Shown here piece by piece: positions 8,299 through 16,787 of a DNA stretch of 47,233 nt (the stretch's first letter is position 1; every line of letters begins with the position of its first letter). Where the stretch lies: contig NZ_JADWYX010000014.1 of the NCBI RefSeq assembly GCF_016786355.1, positions 68,799 through 116,031 on the forward strand, written 5' to 3'. A program made the translations under genes and the position numbers. The DNA comes from Frankia sp. AgB1.9. GTDB lineage: Bacteria; Actinomycetota; Actinomycetes; Frankiales; Frankiaceae. The notes beneath the pieces are model-generated. The model did not search any database. It had not been told where the DNA came from and was given only the letters and a program-made list of their open reading frames with translations.

Positions 8299-8904
8299 TC
8301 ACTCGGCTGTCTGGTCGATGGCGGGCTGTGACGCGATGAAGAGGCCGTCGAGAAGGACGTTGAGGAGTCGCTCTATCGCGGCGCTCCGGTCGCCGCCGAC
8401 CGCTTCGGCCGTGGAGGCGCCCGCCGCGTCCATGTCGGTCGCGGCGGTCAGCATGGCCATGATCCACGCGAGATCCGTCGGCCTGACGTCCTCACGCAGC
8501 TGACCCTGTGCCTGCGCGAGGTGGAAGGGCGGGCTCAGGACGGCGATGAGTTCCGTCGTGTACTGCTGCTGAGCATTGGGCGGCAGTTCCCCCATGAGCG
8601 TGACGAGCGGGCGCATCGAGACCCCTGTTTCCAGGACCCACTGGAGAAGGTCACGGAAGGCGCGCCGCCCATTCATCGTCGCGTCGACGGCCTCCTTGAG
8701 CGCGCCGAAGTACTCCGCGACCACGGCGCCGGCCAGCGCGTGACGATCGGGAAAGTGGCGGTAGACCGTCGCGCGCCCGAGTCCGGTGCGACGCGCGATC
8801 TCGTTGAGCGGCACGACATCGGAGCTGTCCGAGAACGCTTCTTCCGCGACCTGGAGGATGGTCCGCCGATTTCGGCGAGCGTCGCCACGCCTTGTTCTCA
8901 CCAC
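8299..8904 (-). CDS. TetR/AcrR-family transcriptional regulator
   Basis: The protein has 201 residues. The N-terminal helix-turn-helix reads VVPLNEIARRTGLGRATVYRHFPDRHAL, a canonical TetR DNA-binding region. The C-terminal all-helical ligand domain (about 60-195) contains MNGRRAFRDLLQWVLETGVSMRPLV, as in the actinobacterial SbtR-like group. The start is GTG at 8904. It is divergent from the SGNH hydrolase gene. An inverted repeat 32 bp upstream of its start is a good operator candidate, so autorepression is likely. The ligand is unknown. Confidence 0.88.
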   Translation of the reverse strand: MVRTRRGDARRNRRTILQVAEEAFSDSSDVVPLNEIARRTGLGRATVYRHFPDRHALAGAVVAEYFGALKEAVDATMNGRRAFRDLLQWVLETGVSMRPLVTLMGELPPNAQQQYTTELIAVLSPPFHLAQAQGQLREDVRPTDLAWIMAMLTAATDMDAAGASTAEAVGGDRSAAIERLLNVLLDGLFIASQPAIDQTAE

Positions 8905-8935
8905 GCGTGGCGCTGCCGGCGTGACATGCGTCGTA

Positions 8936-8955
8936 TCTTACTCGCGGAAGTGAGA
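8936..8955. promoter_or_regulatory. Inverted repeat, candidate TetR operator
   Basis: TCTTACT-CGCGGA-AGTGAGA pairs at six of seven positions per arm. It lies in the divergent region directly upstream of the TetR start at 8904. Placement and symmetry fit autoregulation. Binding is inference. Confidence 0.5.
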
Positions 8956-9352
8956 CTTGCAACGTCATCCGTTCTCGGTTCCGCTCGGAGGCGCCCCGGT
9001 GTGTGATCACCGTTGACGGTGGTACTCCCTCTTTTTGCGGTCGCCGGGCCGAGAGCCGCCGGCGTCGGCGAGGGTGGTCCGTCCCAGCTGAGGGCCGGCG
9101 TCGGTGGCCCCGGGTGCGGACGGCCGCCTGTTCACTCAATTCAAATCGCGATAGCCAGACAACGGTTGTGAGATTCTCCGGTACTTTCGAGTCTCGGTTT
9201 AATTCCCTATGCTTCGGGCCGACCTGGCGGAAGCTGTCGAAATATCCATCGGCACGCCCCATGTTTCGGTTGAGTCGAAGGAAAGGTCGAATGAGGTGCT
9301 CCGCCGTATCGACCGCCGAGAACGGGGCCGGACCTTCGAAGTCGGGATTCAA
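8956..9352. other. Intergenic region upstream of SGNH hydrolase
   Basis: About 400 bp without a supported gene. The part from 9130 to 9215 is noticeably more AT-rich than the surroundings and probably holds the promoter of the secreted hydrolase. An in-frame extension of the hydrolase to 9209 exists but has no secretion features and was not used. Confidence 0.4.
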
Positions 9353-10675
9353 ATGCGTGTACGAAGAATCATCACGGGTTTAGCCGCCGCGGGACTGGCC
9401 CTGGCGGCGGCGGGCCTGGCCGAGACACCCCTGGCCAGCGCGAGTGCCACGCCGAGCACGGGCAGCGCAGGAACGTGTCCCTCGTCGCAGTGGGTCGCGG
9501 CCTGGACCGCGAGCCCGACCGACGGCTCGGTCCCGTTCGACGCGTCGCTGGGAATCCTTCCGCTGCAGTTGAAGAACCAGACCGTCCGGATGGTGGTCAC
9601 ACCCCACATCGGAGGATCGTCAACGCGCTTCCACCTGAGCAACCGGTTCGGCAGCGGCCCGCTGACGTTCACCCACGTCACCGTCGCGCCGCAGGGCGCG
9701 GGCGCCGCCATCGGAACTCCGGTGACGGTGACGTTCGGTGGCGCGACATCGGTGACGGTGCCGGGCGGCCAGGATATCGCCAGTGATCCGGTGGCCCTGA
9801 ACGTCAGCGCGTTCAGTCCGCTGTCGGTCAGTATCTACCTGGCGGGTTCCACCAGTGCGCTGACCAAGCACTGGAACGCGAACGCGACCTCCTACCTCGC
9901 GAACGCCAACACCGGTGATCTCACGAACCAGACCAGCGGGTCGAGCTTCTCGAACAAGACGCTCAGCTGGCTGTACGTCGACGGCGTCGATGTGATGGCG
10001 AACGCCCGGTCAGTCGTGGCGTTCGGCGACTCCATCACCGATGGCTTCGTCGGCGGCGGCCTCTTCAGTATTCCTGCGGACAAGTCGGTCGCGGACAAGA
10101 ACGGCCGCTACCCCGACGATCTACAACGTCGGGTGACCGCCGCGGGCCAGCCCATCTCGGTGGTCAACGCCGGCATCGGGTCAAACCAGCTCCTGGGCAG
10201 CCTCGGCCTCATGGACGGCCCCAGCGGTGTCTCCCGTTTCCAGGCCGACGCGCTGAACGTCCCAGCCGTTTCGGGCGTCCTCGTCCTCGAAGGAATCAAC
10301 GACCTGGGCCTCGGCAACAACGTCACACCCCAGCAGCTGGAGGACGGCTACACCCAGCTCATCGGGAAGACCCACGACGCCGGCCACAAGATCTGGCTCG
10401 GCACGATCACCCCCGCGTCCAACGCCCTCGTCGACGGGACCCTGGCCGCTCCCAACAGCGAGAAGTACCGGGAGCAGGTGAACACCTGGATCCGTAACCA
10501 GGACCTCGCCGACGGCGTCGTCGACTTCGACGCCGCCCTGCGTGACCCGGCGCATCCCACCCAGCTACTCCCCGCCTACGCGAGCCCGGACAACCTGCAC
10601 CCCAACCTCGCCGGCTACCAGAAGATGGCCGACTCCATACCCCTCGACCTGCTCGCGACCACCACCTGCGGCTGA
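9353..10675 (+). CDS. Secreted SGNH/GDSL-type hydrolase
   Basis: From the ATG at 9353 the product is 440 residues. This start places a Sec signal peptide at the N-terminus: MRVRRIITGL, a hydrophobic Ala/Leu/Gly core, and a likely AxA cleavage near ASA. The SGNH blocks are all present in order. VVAFGDSITDGF carries the nucleophile Ser, VVNAGIGSNQLLG gives the block II Gly, LEGINDLGLGN is the block III G-x-N-D, and SPDNLHPNLAGY holds the catalytic Asp/His. The layout, with a jelly-roll-like N-terminal half, resembles secreted esterase or lipase-like proteins acting on acylated sugars or lipids; the substrate is inferred only. It ends just before a strong bidirectional terminator. No clear ribosome-binding site is seen. 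Confidence 0.88.
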   Translation: MRVRRIITGLAAAGLALAAAGLAETPLASASATPSTGSAGTCPSSQWVAAWTASPTDGSVPFDASLGILPLQLKNQTVRMVVTPHIGGSSTRFHLSNRFGSGPLTFTHVTVAPQGAGAAIGTPVTVTFGGATSVTVPGGQDIASDPVALNVSAFSPLSVSIYLAGSTSALTKHWNANATSYLANANTGDLTNQTSGSSFSNKTLSWLYVDGVDVMANARSVVAFGDSITDGFVGGGLFSIPADKSVADKNGRYPDDLQRRVTAAGQPISVVNAGIGSNQLLGSLGLMDGPSGVSRFQADALNVPAVSGVLVLEGINDLGLGNNVTPQQLEDGYTQLIGKTHDAGHKIWLGTITPASNALVDGTLAAPNSEKYREQVNTWIRNQDLADGVVDFDAALRDPAHPTQLLPAYASPDNLHPNLAGYQKMADSIPLDLLATTTCG

Positions 10676-10688
10676 CCGGCCGACCACG

Positions 10689-10757
10689 CCGTGGCCGGGT
10701 GGCTGGCTCCGTCATCCCGACGGAGCCAGCCACCTTTCGCCGCCGTCCCGGCCACGG
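10689..10757. terminator. Perfect bidirectional intrinsic terminator
   Basis: An inner perfect 16-bp stem (10698-10713 with 10719-10734) has a 5-nt loop ATCCC. An outer stem (10689-10699 with 10747-10757, CCGTGGCCGGG) can nest around it. A TTT run follows the inner stem. It sits 14 nt after the SGNH hydrolase stop and 12 nt before the end of the convergent aldehyde dehydrogenase gene, as expected for a shared terminator. Confidence 0.88.
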
Positions 10758-10768
10758 ATTTGGGACGG

Positions 10769-12216
10769 TCAGTGGCTGATGTAGACGGCCTTGGTGTTGA
10801 AGTAGCCCTCGATGCCCTTCCAGCCGCGTTCGCCGCCCCAGCCGGATTCTTTGTGGCCGCTGATGGGCATGGCGGGGTCGGCGGCGATGGCGCAGTTGAC
10901 CCAGACCTGGCCGGCGTGAAGTTCGTTGGCGACGCGGTGGGCGCGGCCGAGGCTTTCGGTCCAGAGGGACGCGGCGAGTCCGTAGCGGGTGTCGTTCGCG
11001 GCCGTGAGAACTTCGTCCTCGTCGTCAAACGGGATGACGCAGCCGACCGGCCCGAAGATCTCCTCGCGGATGAGGCGCATGTCCGGCGTGGTGTTGGTGA
11101 CGATCGTCGCCTCGACGAAGTAGCCGCGGCGGTCCATCACCTTGCCGCCCGTCACCACCTCGGCGCCGCCCGCCACGCCGTCGCCGAGGATGCCGAGCAC
11201 CCGCTGGCGCTGCTTTTCGCTGATCAGTGGGCCGAGGAGCGAGCCGGGCTCGTCGCTGCCGCCCATGGGTAGTTTCTGGGCGAAGGCGGCGAGCTTGTCG
11301 ACGACCTGGTCGTAGATCCCGCGCTGGACGTAGATGCGTGAGGTGCAGGAGCAGTTCTGGCCCGAGCCGGCGAGCAGGCCCATGCCGGCGCCGGGAATGG
11401 CCTTCTTGAGGTTGGCGTCGTCGAACATGATCAGCGGCGACTTGCCACCGAGTTCGAGGGTGAGGCGTTTGAGGTTGCCGGCTGCCGCCTTGACAATGAG
11501 GCGACCGACCTCGGTCGACCCGGTGAACGAGATCTTGTCGACGTCGGGGTGGGCGGTGAGCGCGGCGCCGGTGGTTTCGCCGTAGCCGGTGATGACGTTC
11601 AGGACGCCGTCGGGCAGCCCGCCTCGCGGAAGATCTCTTCCAGTTTCAGCGCGCTGAAAGGCGTCTCCTCGGCGGGCTTGAGGACGGCGCTGCAACCGGC
11701 CGCGAGCGCGGGCGCGACCTTGAGCATCGCGACGAAGAACGGCCCGTTCCAGGGGATGATCAGACCGACGACGCCGATCGGTTCGAGCTGGGTGAAGTTG
11801 TGGTAGTTCTCGTACCGGCCGAGCAGGCCGTCGGACACGACGTTGCTCGACTCGCCGTGGATCTTGCCGACCCAGCCGGCGTAGTACATCAACATGTCGT
11901 ACGACACCGTGATGATGTGGCGCGCGGCCGCCAGGTTCAGGCCGTTGTCGCGGGACTCGATCGCGGCGATCTCGTCGGTCCGGTCCCGGATGATCTGCGC
12001 GGCGCGGAAGAGCACCTCCGCGCGGCGCTTCGCGGGCAGCTTGCGCCAGACACCGGAATCGAACGTCTCACGGGCGCGCGCCACCGCCGCGTCCACGGCC
12101 TTCTGGTCGGAGTCGGGTACCTCCCCGATCCGCTCCTCCGTGGACGGGTCGAAGACCGGAATGATCCCCGAGCCGCGACCCTCACCTGAGGGATCGGCCT
12201 CAATGACGTCACTCAT
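10769..12216 (-). pseudogene. Aldehyde dehydrogenase with single-base frameshift
   Basis: Two overlapping minus-strand frames together give one full NAD(P)-dependent aldehyde dehydrogenase of about 482 residues. The upstream frame runs from MSDVIEADPSG (ATG 12216, GAGAGG about 9 nt upstream) through VGLIIPWNGPFF to EEIFREAG. The sequence resumes one frame over at LPDGVLNVITGYGETTGAALTAHP, with the NAD site FTGSTEVGR, the catalytic Glu of LELGGKSP and the catalytic Cys of GQNC. The C-terminal SGHKESGWGGE is also intact. The break is within 11611-11622, where one base seems to be missing in a G/C run. Every catalytic residue is preserved, so this is either a very recent mutation or a sequencing error. 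It is the only gene on its transcript. Confidence 0.85.
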
Positions 12217-12248
12217 GTCCTTCATCCTCTCGTCGAGGCGCGCCGTCC

Positions 12249-12302
12249 TGGGTGGTCGCCCAGCGTGCTGGGCGATCGCCCAATGTGCTGGTCGACTGCT
12301 TA
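12249..12302. promoter_or_regulatory. Helically phased operator repeats upstream of aldehyde dehydrogenase
   Basis: TGGGTGGTCGCCCA (12249-12262) and the perfect palindrome TGGGCGATCGCCCA (12269-12282) lie exactly 20 bp apart. A degenerate third copy (TGGTCGACTGCTTA, 9 of 14 matches) follows at 12289, again 20 bp on. They are upstream of the dehydrogenase start at 12216. Two-turn spacing suggests cooperative binding by a dimeric regulator. No gene for that regulator is obvious next to them. Confidence 0.6.
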
Positions 12303-12506
12303 ACACGATCCGGATGACGGTCGCAACCAACCCCACGGGAACCTCGATGCGAGCACCGCCATGACCTGCGGTGGCGGTGCGCTCGGAAACCCTCGCTCGC
12401 CGCGCCCCGCTCGCACGTCCGGGACGAGCTCGCACGTCCCGGACCAGACAGAGCCGGCCTGCCGTGGGCACACCTCCGGACGAAAGGCCGCCGTTACGCT
12501 GGAGCC

Positions 12507-13832
12507 ATGGCCGGCTCGTTCTCCACCGTGGCCGGGGGCCGGTCATTGCCTGGTGCCGGTCCCGTTTTGCGGGTAGGGCGTCGCACCCTGAAGGAGTCGC
12601 TGTACCTGCTGACGGGTCCCGTCAGCGCGGTCGCGGGCCTGCTGATCGCGTTCGGCGGTCTCTGCGTGGCAATGCTGGGCCGGGCCGTCGGAAGGGCGCC
12701 GGCCGCGGCGCCGATGTACTGGTCCGCCGATCTGGAGTGGTGGCGGATCGACCGAGTCCGCGCGGCGAGACCCGGCCCGGAGCGGCCGGGGCCTCTGCCC
12801 GGGCCGAGCGGCGGCGCCCCCGCGCCGGACCCAAAGATGTGGCTCAGCCTGGCGCACGCGGTGGTCCTGCCGCCCGTCGCGCTGGTCACCGCCGTGATCA
12901 CGACGCTGTGGTGGATCATCGGCCTCGGCGCCGCGACGACCGCGGTGCGCAACTGGGGCACGGCCGCCGGGACACCGCCGCCGATGACGCTGAGTACGGG
13001 CAGCGGTCCGTACCACGTCGACCTGAGCCTGGGCCTGACCTCACCGACCACGCGGATGGTCTTCGGCACCGTGGTCGGGCTGCTGCTGGTGTTGACCCTG
13101 CCGCTGCTGACCAGGACCTGCGTGGCCGTGCAGGCCGGTCTCGGACGGGCGCTGCTCTCGGACGCCTCCCCGCGCCGCCGCAGGATCCGCGGGCTGGAAC
13201 AGGAGCGCGACACCGCCCGGGCGCAGACCGCCGCCGCGCTGACCGCCGAGGCGCTGGCGCTGCGCCGGCTGGAGCGCGACATCCACGACGGGCCGCAGCA
13301 ACGCCTGGTCCGGCTGGCGATGGAGCTGGGCCGCGCGCAGCGCCATCTCGAACGCAGGCCCGAGACCGTGCGGGAGGCACTCGCCGACGCCATGGTCCAG
13401 GCCGAGGAGGCGTTGGAGGAGCTGCGGGCCCTGTCGCGGGGCATCGCCCCGCCGATCCTCGTCGATCGCGGCCTGCGGGCGGCGCTCGCCGAGCTGGCCC
13501 TGCGCTCGACGGTTCCCGCCCTGCTCGACGCGGGAACCCTGAGCCACCGGCCGGAGGCAGCGGTCGAGACGACCGCGTACTTCGTCGTCTCGGAGGCCCT
13601 GACCAACGTGGCCAAGCACAGCCAGGCCGGCCGGTGCGTGATCGGGCTCCGCCACGAAGCGGAGCTGCTGCGGATCTGGGTGACCGACGACGGGGCTGGC
13701 GGCGCCGCGTTCGACAAGGGCCACGGGCTGCGCGGGCTGCGGGACCGGGTGCGCGCGGTCGGCGGCCAGCTCTCCCTCGCCAGCCCGCTCGGCGGCCCGA
13801 CAACGATCACCGCGGAACTGCCGTGCCGCTGA
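12507..13832 (+). CDS. Two-component sensor histidine kinase (NarL/LuxR-type partner)
   Basis: The 441-residue protein has an N-terminal region with hydrophobic segments near residues 30-55 (LYLLTGPVSAVAGLLIAFGG), 110-140 and 180-205, so it is membrane-bound. A coiled linker (EQERDTARAQTAAALTAEA) leads to the HisKA_3 box LERDIHDGPQQRL, with the phospho-accepting His. The HATPase_c N-box follows as VVSEALTNVAKHSQA, with G-boxes near WVTDDGAGG and GHGLRGLRDR. It autophosphorylates and passes phosphate to the response regulator whose gene overlaps its 3' end by 10 bp. The signal is unknown. The ATG at 12507 comes after GGAGCC, a moderate ribosome-binding site. Confidence 0.9.
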   Translation: MAGSFSTVAGGRSLPGAGPVLRVGRRTLKESLYLLTGPVSAVAGLLIAFGGLCVAMLGRAVGRAPAAAPMYWSADLEWWRIDRVRAARPGPERPGPLPGPSGGAPAPDPKMWLSLAHAVVLPPVALVTAVITTLWWIIGLGAATTAVRNWGTAAGTPPPMTLSTGSGPYHVDLSLGLTSPTTRMVFGTVVGLLLVLTLPLLTRTCVAVQAGLGRALLSDASPRRRRIRGLEQERDTARAQTAAALTAEALALRRLERDIHDGPQQRLVRLAMELGRAQRHLERRPETVREALADAMVQAEEALEELRALSRGIAPPILVDRGLRAALAELALRSTVPALLDAGTLSHRPEAAVETTAYFVVSEALTNVAKHSQAGRCVIGLRHEAELLRIWVTDDGAGGAAFDKGHGLRGLRDRVRAVGGQLSLASPLGGPTTITAELPCR

Positions 13833-14527
13833 CGGCCGCTGACGAGACGCCCGAACGACCCGCGCCCTTGCCCGAGGGCGGGCTGAGGATCGTCGTGGCC
13901 GACGACGCCGTGCTGTTGCGGGAGGGCCTCATCCGGCTGCTGGCCGAGGAGGGCCATCAGGTGGTGGCCGCGGTCGGTGACGCCCCAGCCCTGGTCGAGG
14001 CGGTGCTGCGACACCGCCCGGACGTGTCGGTCGTCGACGTCCGGATGCCGCCGACGCACACGGATGAGGGTCTGCGGGCGGCGATCGACCTCCGCTCGCG
14101 CCTGCCCGGCTCGCCGGTGCTGGTGCTCAGCCAGTACGTCGAGACCTCCTACGCGGCTGACCTGCTCGCGGACGGCTCCGGTGGGGTCGGCTACCTGCTG
14201 AAGGACCGGGTCGGCCGGGTCGGGGAGTTCCTGGACGCGCTGGAGCGGGTCGCCGGCGGCGCGACCGTGCTCGACCCGCAGGTCGTCGTGCGCCTGCTGG
14301 ACGGGCAGCGCGGCGGCAGGGCACTGGCGTCGCTGACCCCGCGGGAGCGAGAGCTGCTCGCCCTGATGGCCGAGGGTCATTCGAACACGGCCATCGCCCG
14401 GCGGCTGGTGCTGTCCGCCAGCGCGGTCGAGAAGCACATCGGCAACATCTTCGCCAAGCTCGGCCTGCCACCCGACGACTCCCAGCACCGTCGCGTGCTC
14501 GCCGTCCTCGCCTATCTCCGCGCCTGA
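13823..14527 (+). CDS. NarL/FixJ-type response regulator
   Basis: From the GTG at 13823 the product is 234 residues. The receiver domain begins GLRIVVADDAVLLREGL and has the phosphorylation Asp in VVDVRMPP; the conserved Thr/Ser and Lys follow in VLSQY and YLLKDR. The C-terminal LuxR helix-turn-helix is SLTPRERELLALMAEGHSNTAIA, then SASAVEKHIGNIFAKLGL. The start overlaps the kinase stop, so the two are translationally coupled and act as one pair. Targets are unknown, although such pairs often regulate adjacent membrane genes, such as the one at 14651. Confidence 0.92.
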   Translation: MPLTAADETPERPAPLPEGGLRIVVADDAVLLREGLIRLLAEEGHQVVAAVGDAPALVEAVLRHRPDVSVVDVRMPPTHTDEGLRAAIDLRSRLPGSPVLVLSQYVETSYAADLLADGSGGVGYLLKDRVGRVGEFLDALERVAGGATVLDPQVVVRLLDGQRGGRALASLTPRERELLALMAEGHSNTAIARRLVLSASAVEKHIGNIFAKLGLPPDDSQHRRVLAVLAYLRA

Positions 14528-14650
14528 CGGCGACCGGCGGTGTGGCCTTTTCCGCGCGGCGGGTCCGGTTGACCGGGTAGGGCCTGCCACACCTTCGTTG
14601 TCCGGCTCACTCCGGTGACCGGGCGACGCGCCCGCGAAATCGTAAAAGCC

Positions 14651-15496
14651 ATGCTCACACCATCACCCGCCACGGGTCCACGCCCGAATCCCTCAGGCCG
14701 CGTGCTCCTGGCACTGGCCCTCTGCGCCGCCGCTCTCGTCGGCGCCTTCGTCGTGGCCCCGAGCCGACTGGCGGCAGGCAGCGGGGACGGCGACCTCGTC
14801 CACCACCACCGGCTCATCGCGGCCGTGCACAGCGGGTTCGTCGAGTACTGGCGTTCCGGCAACCGGCGGCTTTCCCCGCACCTCGCGCGGGTCGTCGACT
14901 ACTGGTATCGGTACCACCTGGTCAAAGGCCTGATCTCCGCGCTCCTGCTGGCGGTCCTCATTCTGCTGACCATCGGGCTCTGGAGGAATTTCCTGAAGGC
15001 CGGCGACCGGGTAAGACGGGCCGGCCTCGCGTCGGCCGGCGTTCTCACGGCCGCGCTCGCGCTGCTCGCGCTGGCGGCGGTGATGGCGAACATCCAGGGC
15101 GCGGCGGCGCCGTTCTCCTCTCTCGTGCCCATGCTGCAGGAGGGCGGGAGAGACCCGGCACTCGCCAGCGCGCTCGACCAGGCCACGCGACAGCTGGCCT
15201 ACTCGGGGTCGGGCACAGGGACGGCGCCGGCCCTCCAGGTGATGACGGACGGGTTCACGCGCTACCACGTGGTGCTGGCCGTGGTCGCCGCGGTCGTGGC
15301 GGCCGCCCTCCTCGCCGTCAGCGTGCTGCTGTGGCGAATGACCCCGGCCGACCGGACGGCCAGGCGGGTGACGCGCGCCTTCGGCGCCCTGACGGCCGTG
15401 CTGACGCTGGGCCTGCTCGTCCTCGTCGCGGCGAACGTGACCGCCGCGGCCCACTCCGCCCCCGCTCTCCTCGACGCGCTGAAAGGCGGCCTGTGA
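14651..15496 (+). CDS. Polytopic membrane protein of unknown function
   Basis: The product is 281 residues from the ATG at 14651; an in-frame GTG at 14615 would add 12. Four or five hydrophobic helices are visible: LLALALCAAALVGAFVVAPS, LISALLLAVLILLTIGLW, AGVLTAALALLALAAVMAN, VVLAVVAAVVAAALLAVSVLLW and FGALTAVLTLGLLVLVAANVTAA. A charged loop between helices 1 and 2 holds DLVHHHRLIAAVHSGFVEYWRSG, with three adjacent His that might bind metal; this is speculative. It follows the response regulator by about 120 bp on the same strand. No named family was recognised. Confidence 0.65.
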   Translation: MLTPSPATGPRPNPSGRVLLALALCAAALVGAFVVAPSRLAAGSGDGDLVHHHRLIAAVHSGFVEYWRSGNRRLSPHLARVVDYWYRYHLVKGLISALLLAVLILLTIGLWRNFLKAGDRVRRAGLASAGVLTAALALLALAAVMANIQGAAAPFSSLVPMLQEGGRDPALASALDQATRQLAYSGSGTGTAPALQVMTDGFTRYHVVLAVVAAVVAAALLAVSVLLWRMTPADRTARRVTRAFGALTAVLTLGLLVLVAANVTAAAHSAPALLDALKGGL

Positions 15497-15640
15497 GCGA
15501 TCCGCTCCGCGGTCAGGGCGTCGCTCCGACTGTTGGAGCCCACTTGGCATCGACAGCCGGCTGCTTGCGGCGCGCTTGGCGGCACTTGTCGCCGACTCGT
15601 GAGGCGGGCCAGCCACAGGTTCGACCGGTGCGTGCGGACG

Positions 15641-15669
15641 TTGACGGGTGATGACCGGCTGGCTAGGTT
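15641..15669 (+). promoter_or_regulatory. Putative sigma-70-type promoter for the AveC-like/transport genes
   Basis: TTGACG (15641-15646) and TAGGTT (15664-15669) are separated by 17 bp. The stretch just downstream (15670-15700) is AT-rich compared with the surroundings. It would leave a leader of about 140 nt before the 39-residue peptide gene. The rest of 15497-15818 holds no gene I can support. Confidence 0.4.
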
Positions 15670-15818
15670 GTGAACAAATATTAGGTTTGATGAGTGGTTG
15701 GGGAGCTCTTGACGCATCGGTGCGGCTGGGAGATTGACTGCGCGGGGGTCCACCGGGCCCACGCGCCGAGCGTCCGCGGTCGGGCCGTGCTGCCCGCCCG
15801 GGTGAGCTGAGGAGCGAC

Positions 15819-15938
15819 GTGGGCGCCGTCATCATGCTCGGCACGCTGTTCGCCCTCATCGGGCTCATTTACGGTGTCGTCCTGCGTTTCGACCCCGAAA
15901 TGCGGCGTCCCGGACGTCCGGGCGCGACCGATGAGTGA
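15819..15938 (+). CDS. 39-residue membrane peptide coupled to AveC-like gene
   Basis: A GTG start at 15819 follows GAGGAG by 4 nt. The peptide reads MGAVIMLGTLFALIGLIYGV and then a charged, Pro/Gly-rich tail ending at TGA 15936-15938. It is one hydrophobic helix with a basic cytoplasmic end. The stop overlaps the ATG of the AveC-like gene by 8 bp, so translational coupling is likely. It may be a small subunit or stabiliser of that protein, or only a coupling leader. Confidence rests on the strong ribosome-binding site, the overlap and the clean membrane-helix composition. Confidence 0.6.
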   Translation: MGAVIMLGTLFALIGLIYGVVLRFDPEMRRPGRPGATDE

Positions 15939-16740
15939 CGGGTTGACGCCGGCGCTCCTGTTCGGCCAGGTGTTCGCCTATGTCGGTGGCCTTTCGTTCC
16001 TCGCGGCCGGCATCGTGCTGACCGTTCGCCGGCGGCGTCTGCACCCGTTACTGCTTTTATGCATCTCGGCGATCTCGTTCTCCTGGATCGAGGCGCCGTA
16101 TGACTGGGCGATGTACGCGCAGTTCGCGCCCGGCCTGCCGCGCATGCCCTCCTGGTGGCCGTTGAACCTGACGTGGGGTGGGCTGCCTGTGTCGGTGCCG
16201 CTGGGCTACATCGAGTACTTCGTGCTCCCGGCGCTCCTTGGCGTGGCGCTCGAACGGCGGCTGCGCGCGAGGTTCGGGTGGCGACGGCCGATCGGTCTGC
16301 TCACCGTCGGGCTCGTCGTCGGCTACAGCTGGGCGTTGCTCTTCAACGGCGTCTTCGGCGTCCGCGCCGGCGTCTTCTACTACGGCCGTGTCATCTCCGG
16401 CCTGGCGATGTTCGAGGGAACCAGGCACCAGTACCCGCTGTACGACGCCCTCGCGATGGGTGTGCAGATGATGGTCTTCACCTATCTCCTCGGGCGGACC
16501 GACCCGGAAGGGCGCACGGTCATCGACGCGTGGGCCGAGCGCAGGACGAAGACCCCGGCCCGCGCGGTCGCGTTGTCCGTCGCCTCGGTAATCGTGCTCG
16601 GCAATCTGTTGTACGGCGCCGTGTTCGCGCCCCACCTCGCCACCAAGCTGAACGGTGACGTGACCGTCGGACCGACGACCGAGCTGTTCCCAGGAGTGCC
16701 GAACCAACCCCCGCAGGGCGGGGCAGGAGGCGGACAGTGA
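15931..16740 (+). CDS. AveC-like (spirocyclase family) membrane protein
   Basis: From the ATG at 15931 the product is 269 residues. About six hydrophobic helices are visible, beginning with FGQVFAYVGGLSFLAAGIVL. The loop ISFSWIEAPYDWAMYAQF, then WWPLNLTWGGLPVSVPLGYIEYF, matches my recollection of actinobacterial proteins in the AveC spirocyclase family. AveC in Streptomyces avermitilis catalyses spiroketal formation in avermectin synthesis, but homologues outside polyketide clusters have unknown roles. The next genes encode binding proteins and, further on, a P450 and ferredoxin; no polyketide synthase is present. A role in modifying an imported terpenoid or steroid-like compound is speculation. 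The family call itself is moderate. Confidence 0.6.
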   Translation: MSDGLTPALLFGQVFAYVGGLSFLAAGIVLTVRRRRLHPLLLLCISAISFSWIEAPYDWAMYAQFAPGLPRMPSWWPLNLTWGGLPVSVPLGYIEYFVLPALLGVALERRLRARFGWRRPIGLLTVGLVVGYSWALLFNGVFGVRAGVFYYGRVISGLAMFEGTRHQYPLYDALAMGVQMMVFTYLLGRTDPEGRTVIDAWAERRTKTPARAVALSVASVIVLGNLLYGAVFAPHLATKLNGDVTVGPTTELFPGVPNQPPQGGAGGGQ

Positions 16741-16787
16741 CGGTCACAGGGCCACGGTCAGCTCATCACCCGCGGGCGAGGTAGACG

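Noticed and set aside
12494..14590. Long minus-strand frame over the two-component genes
   Set aside because: Low-complexity Ser/Arg translation with no motif, while the plus strand has clear kinase and regulator motifs.
14539..14593. Terminator after the response regulator (GGTGTGGC with GCCACACC)
   Set aside because: The 8-bp stem has a loop of about 39 nt, too weak to claim.
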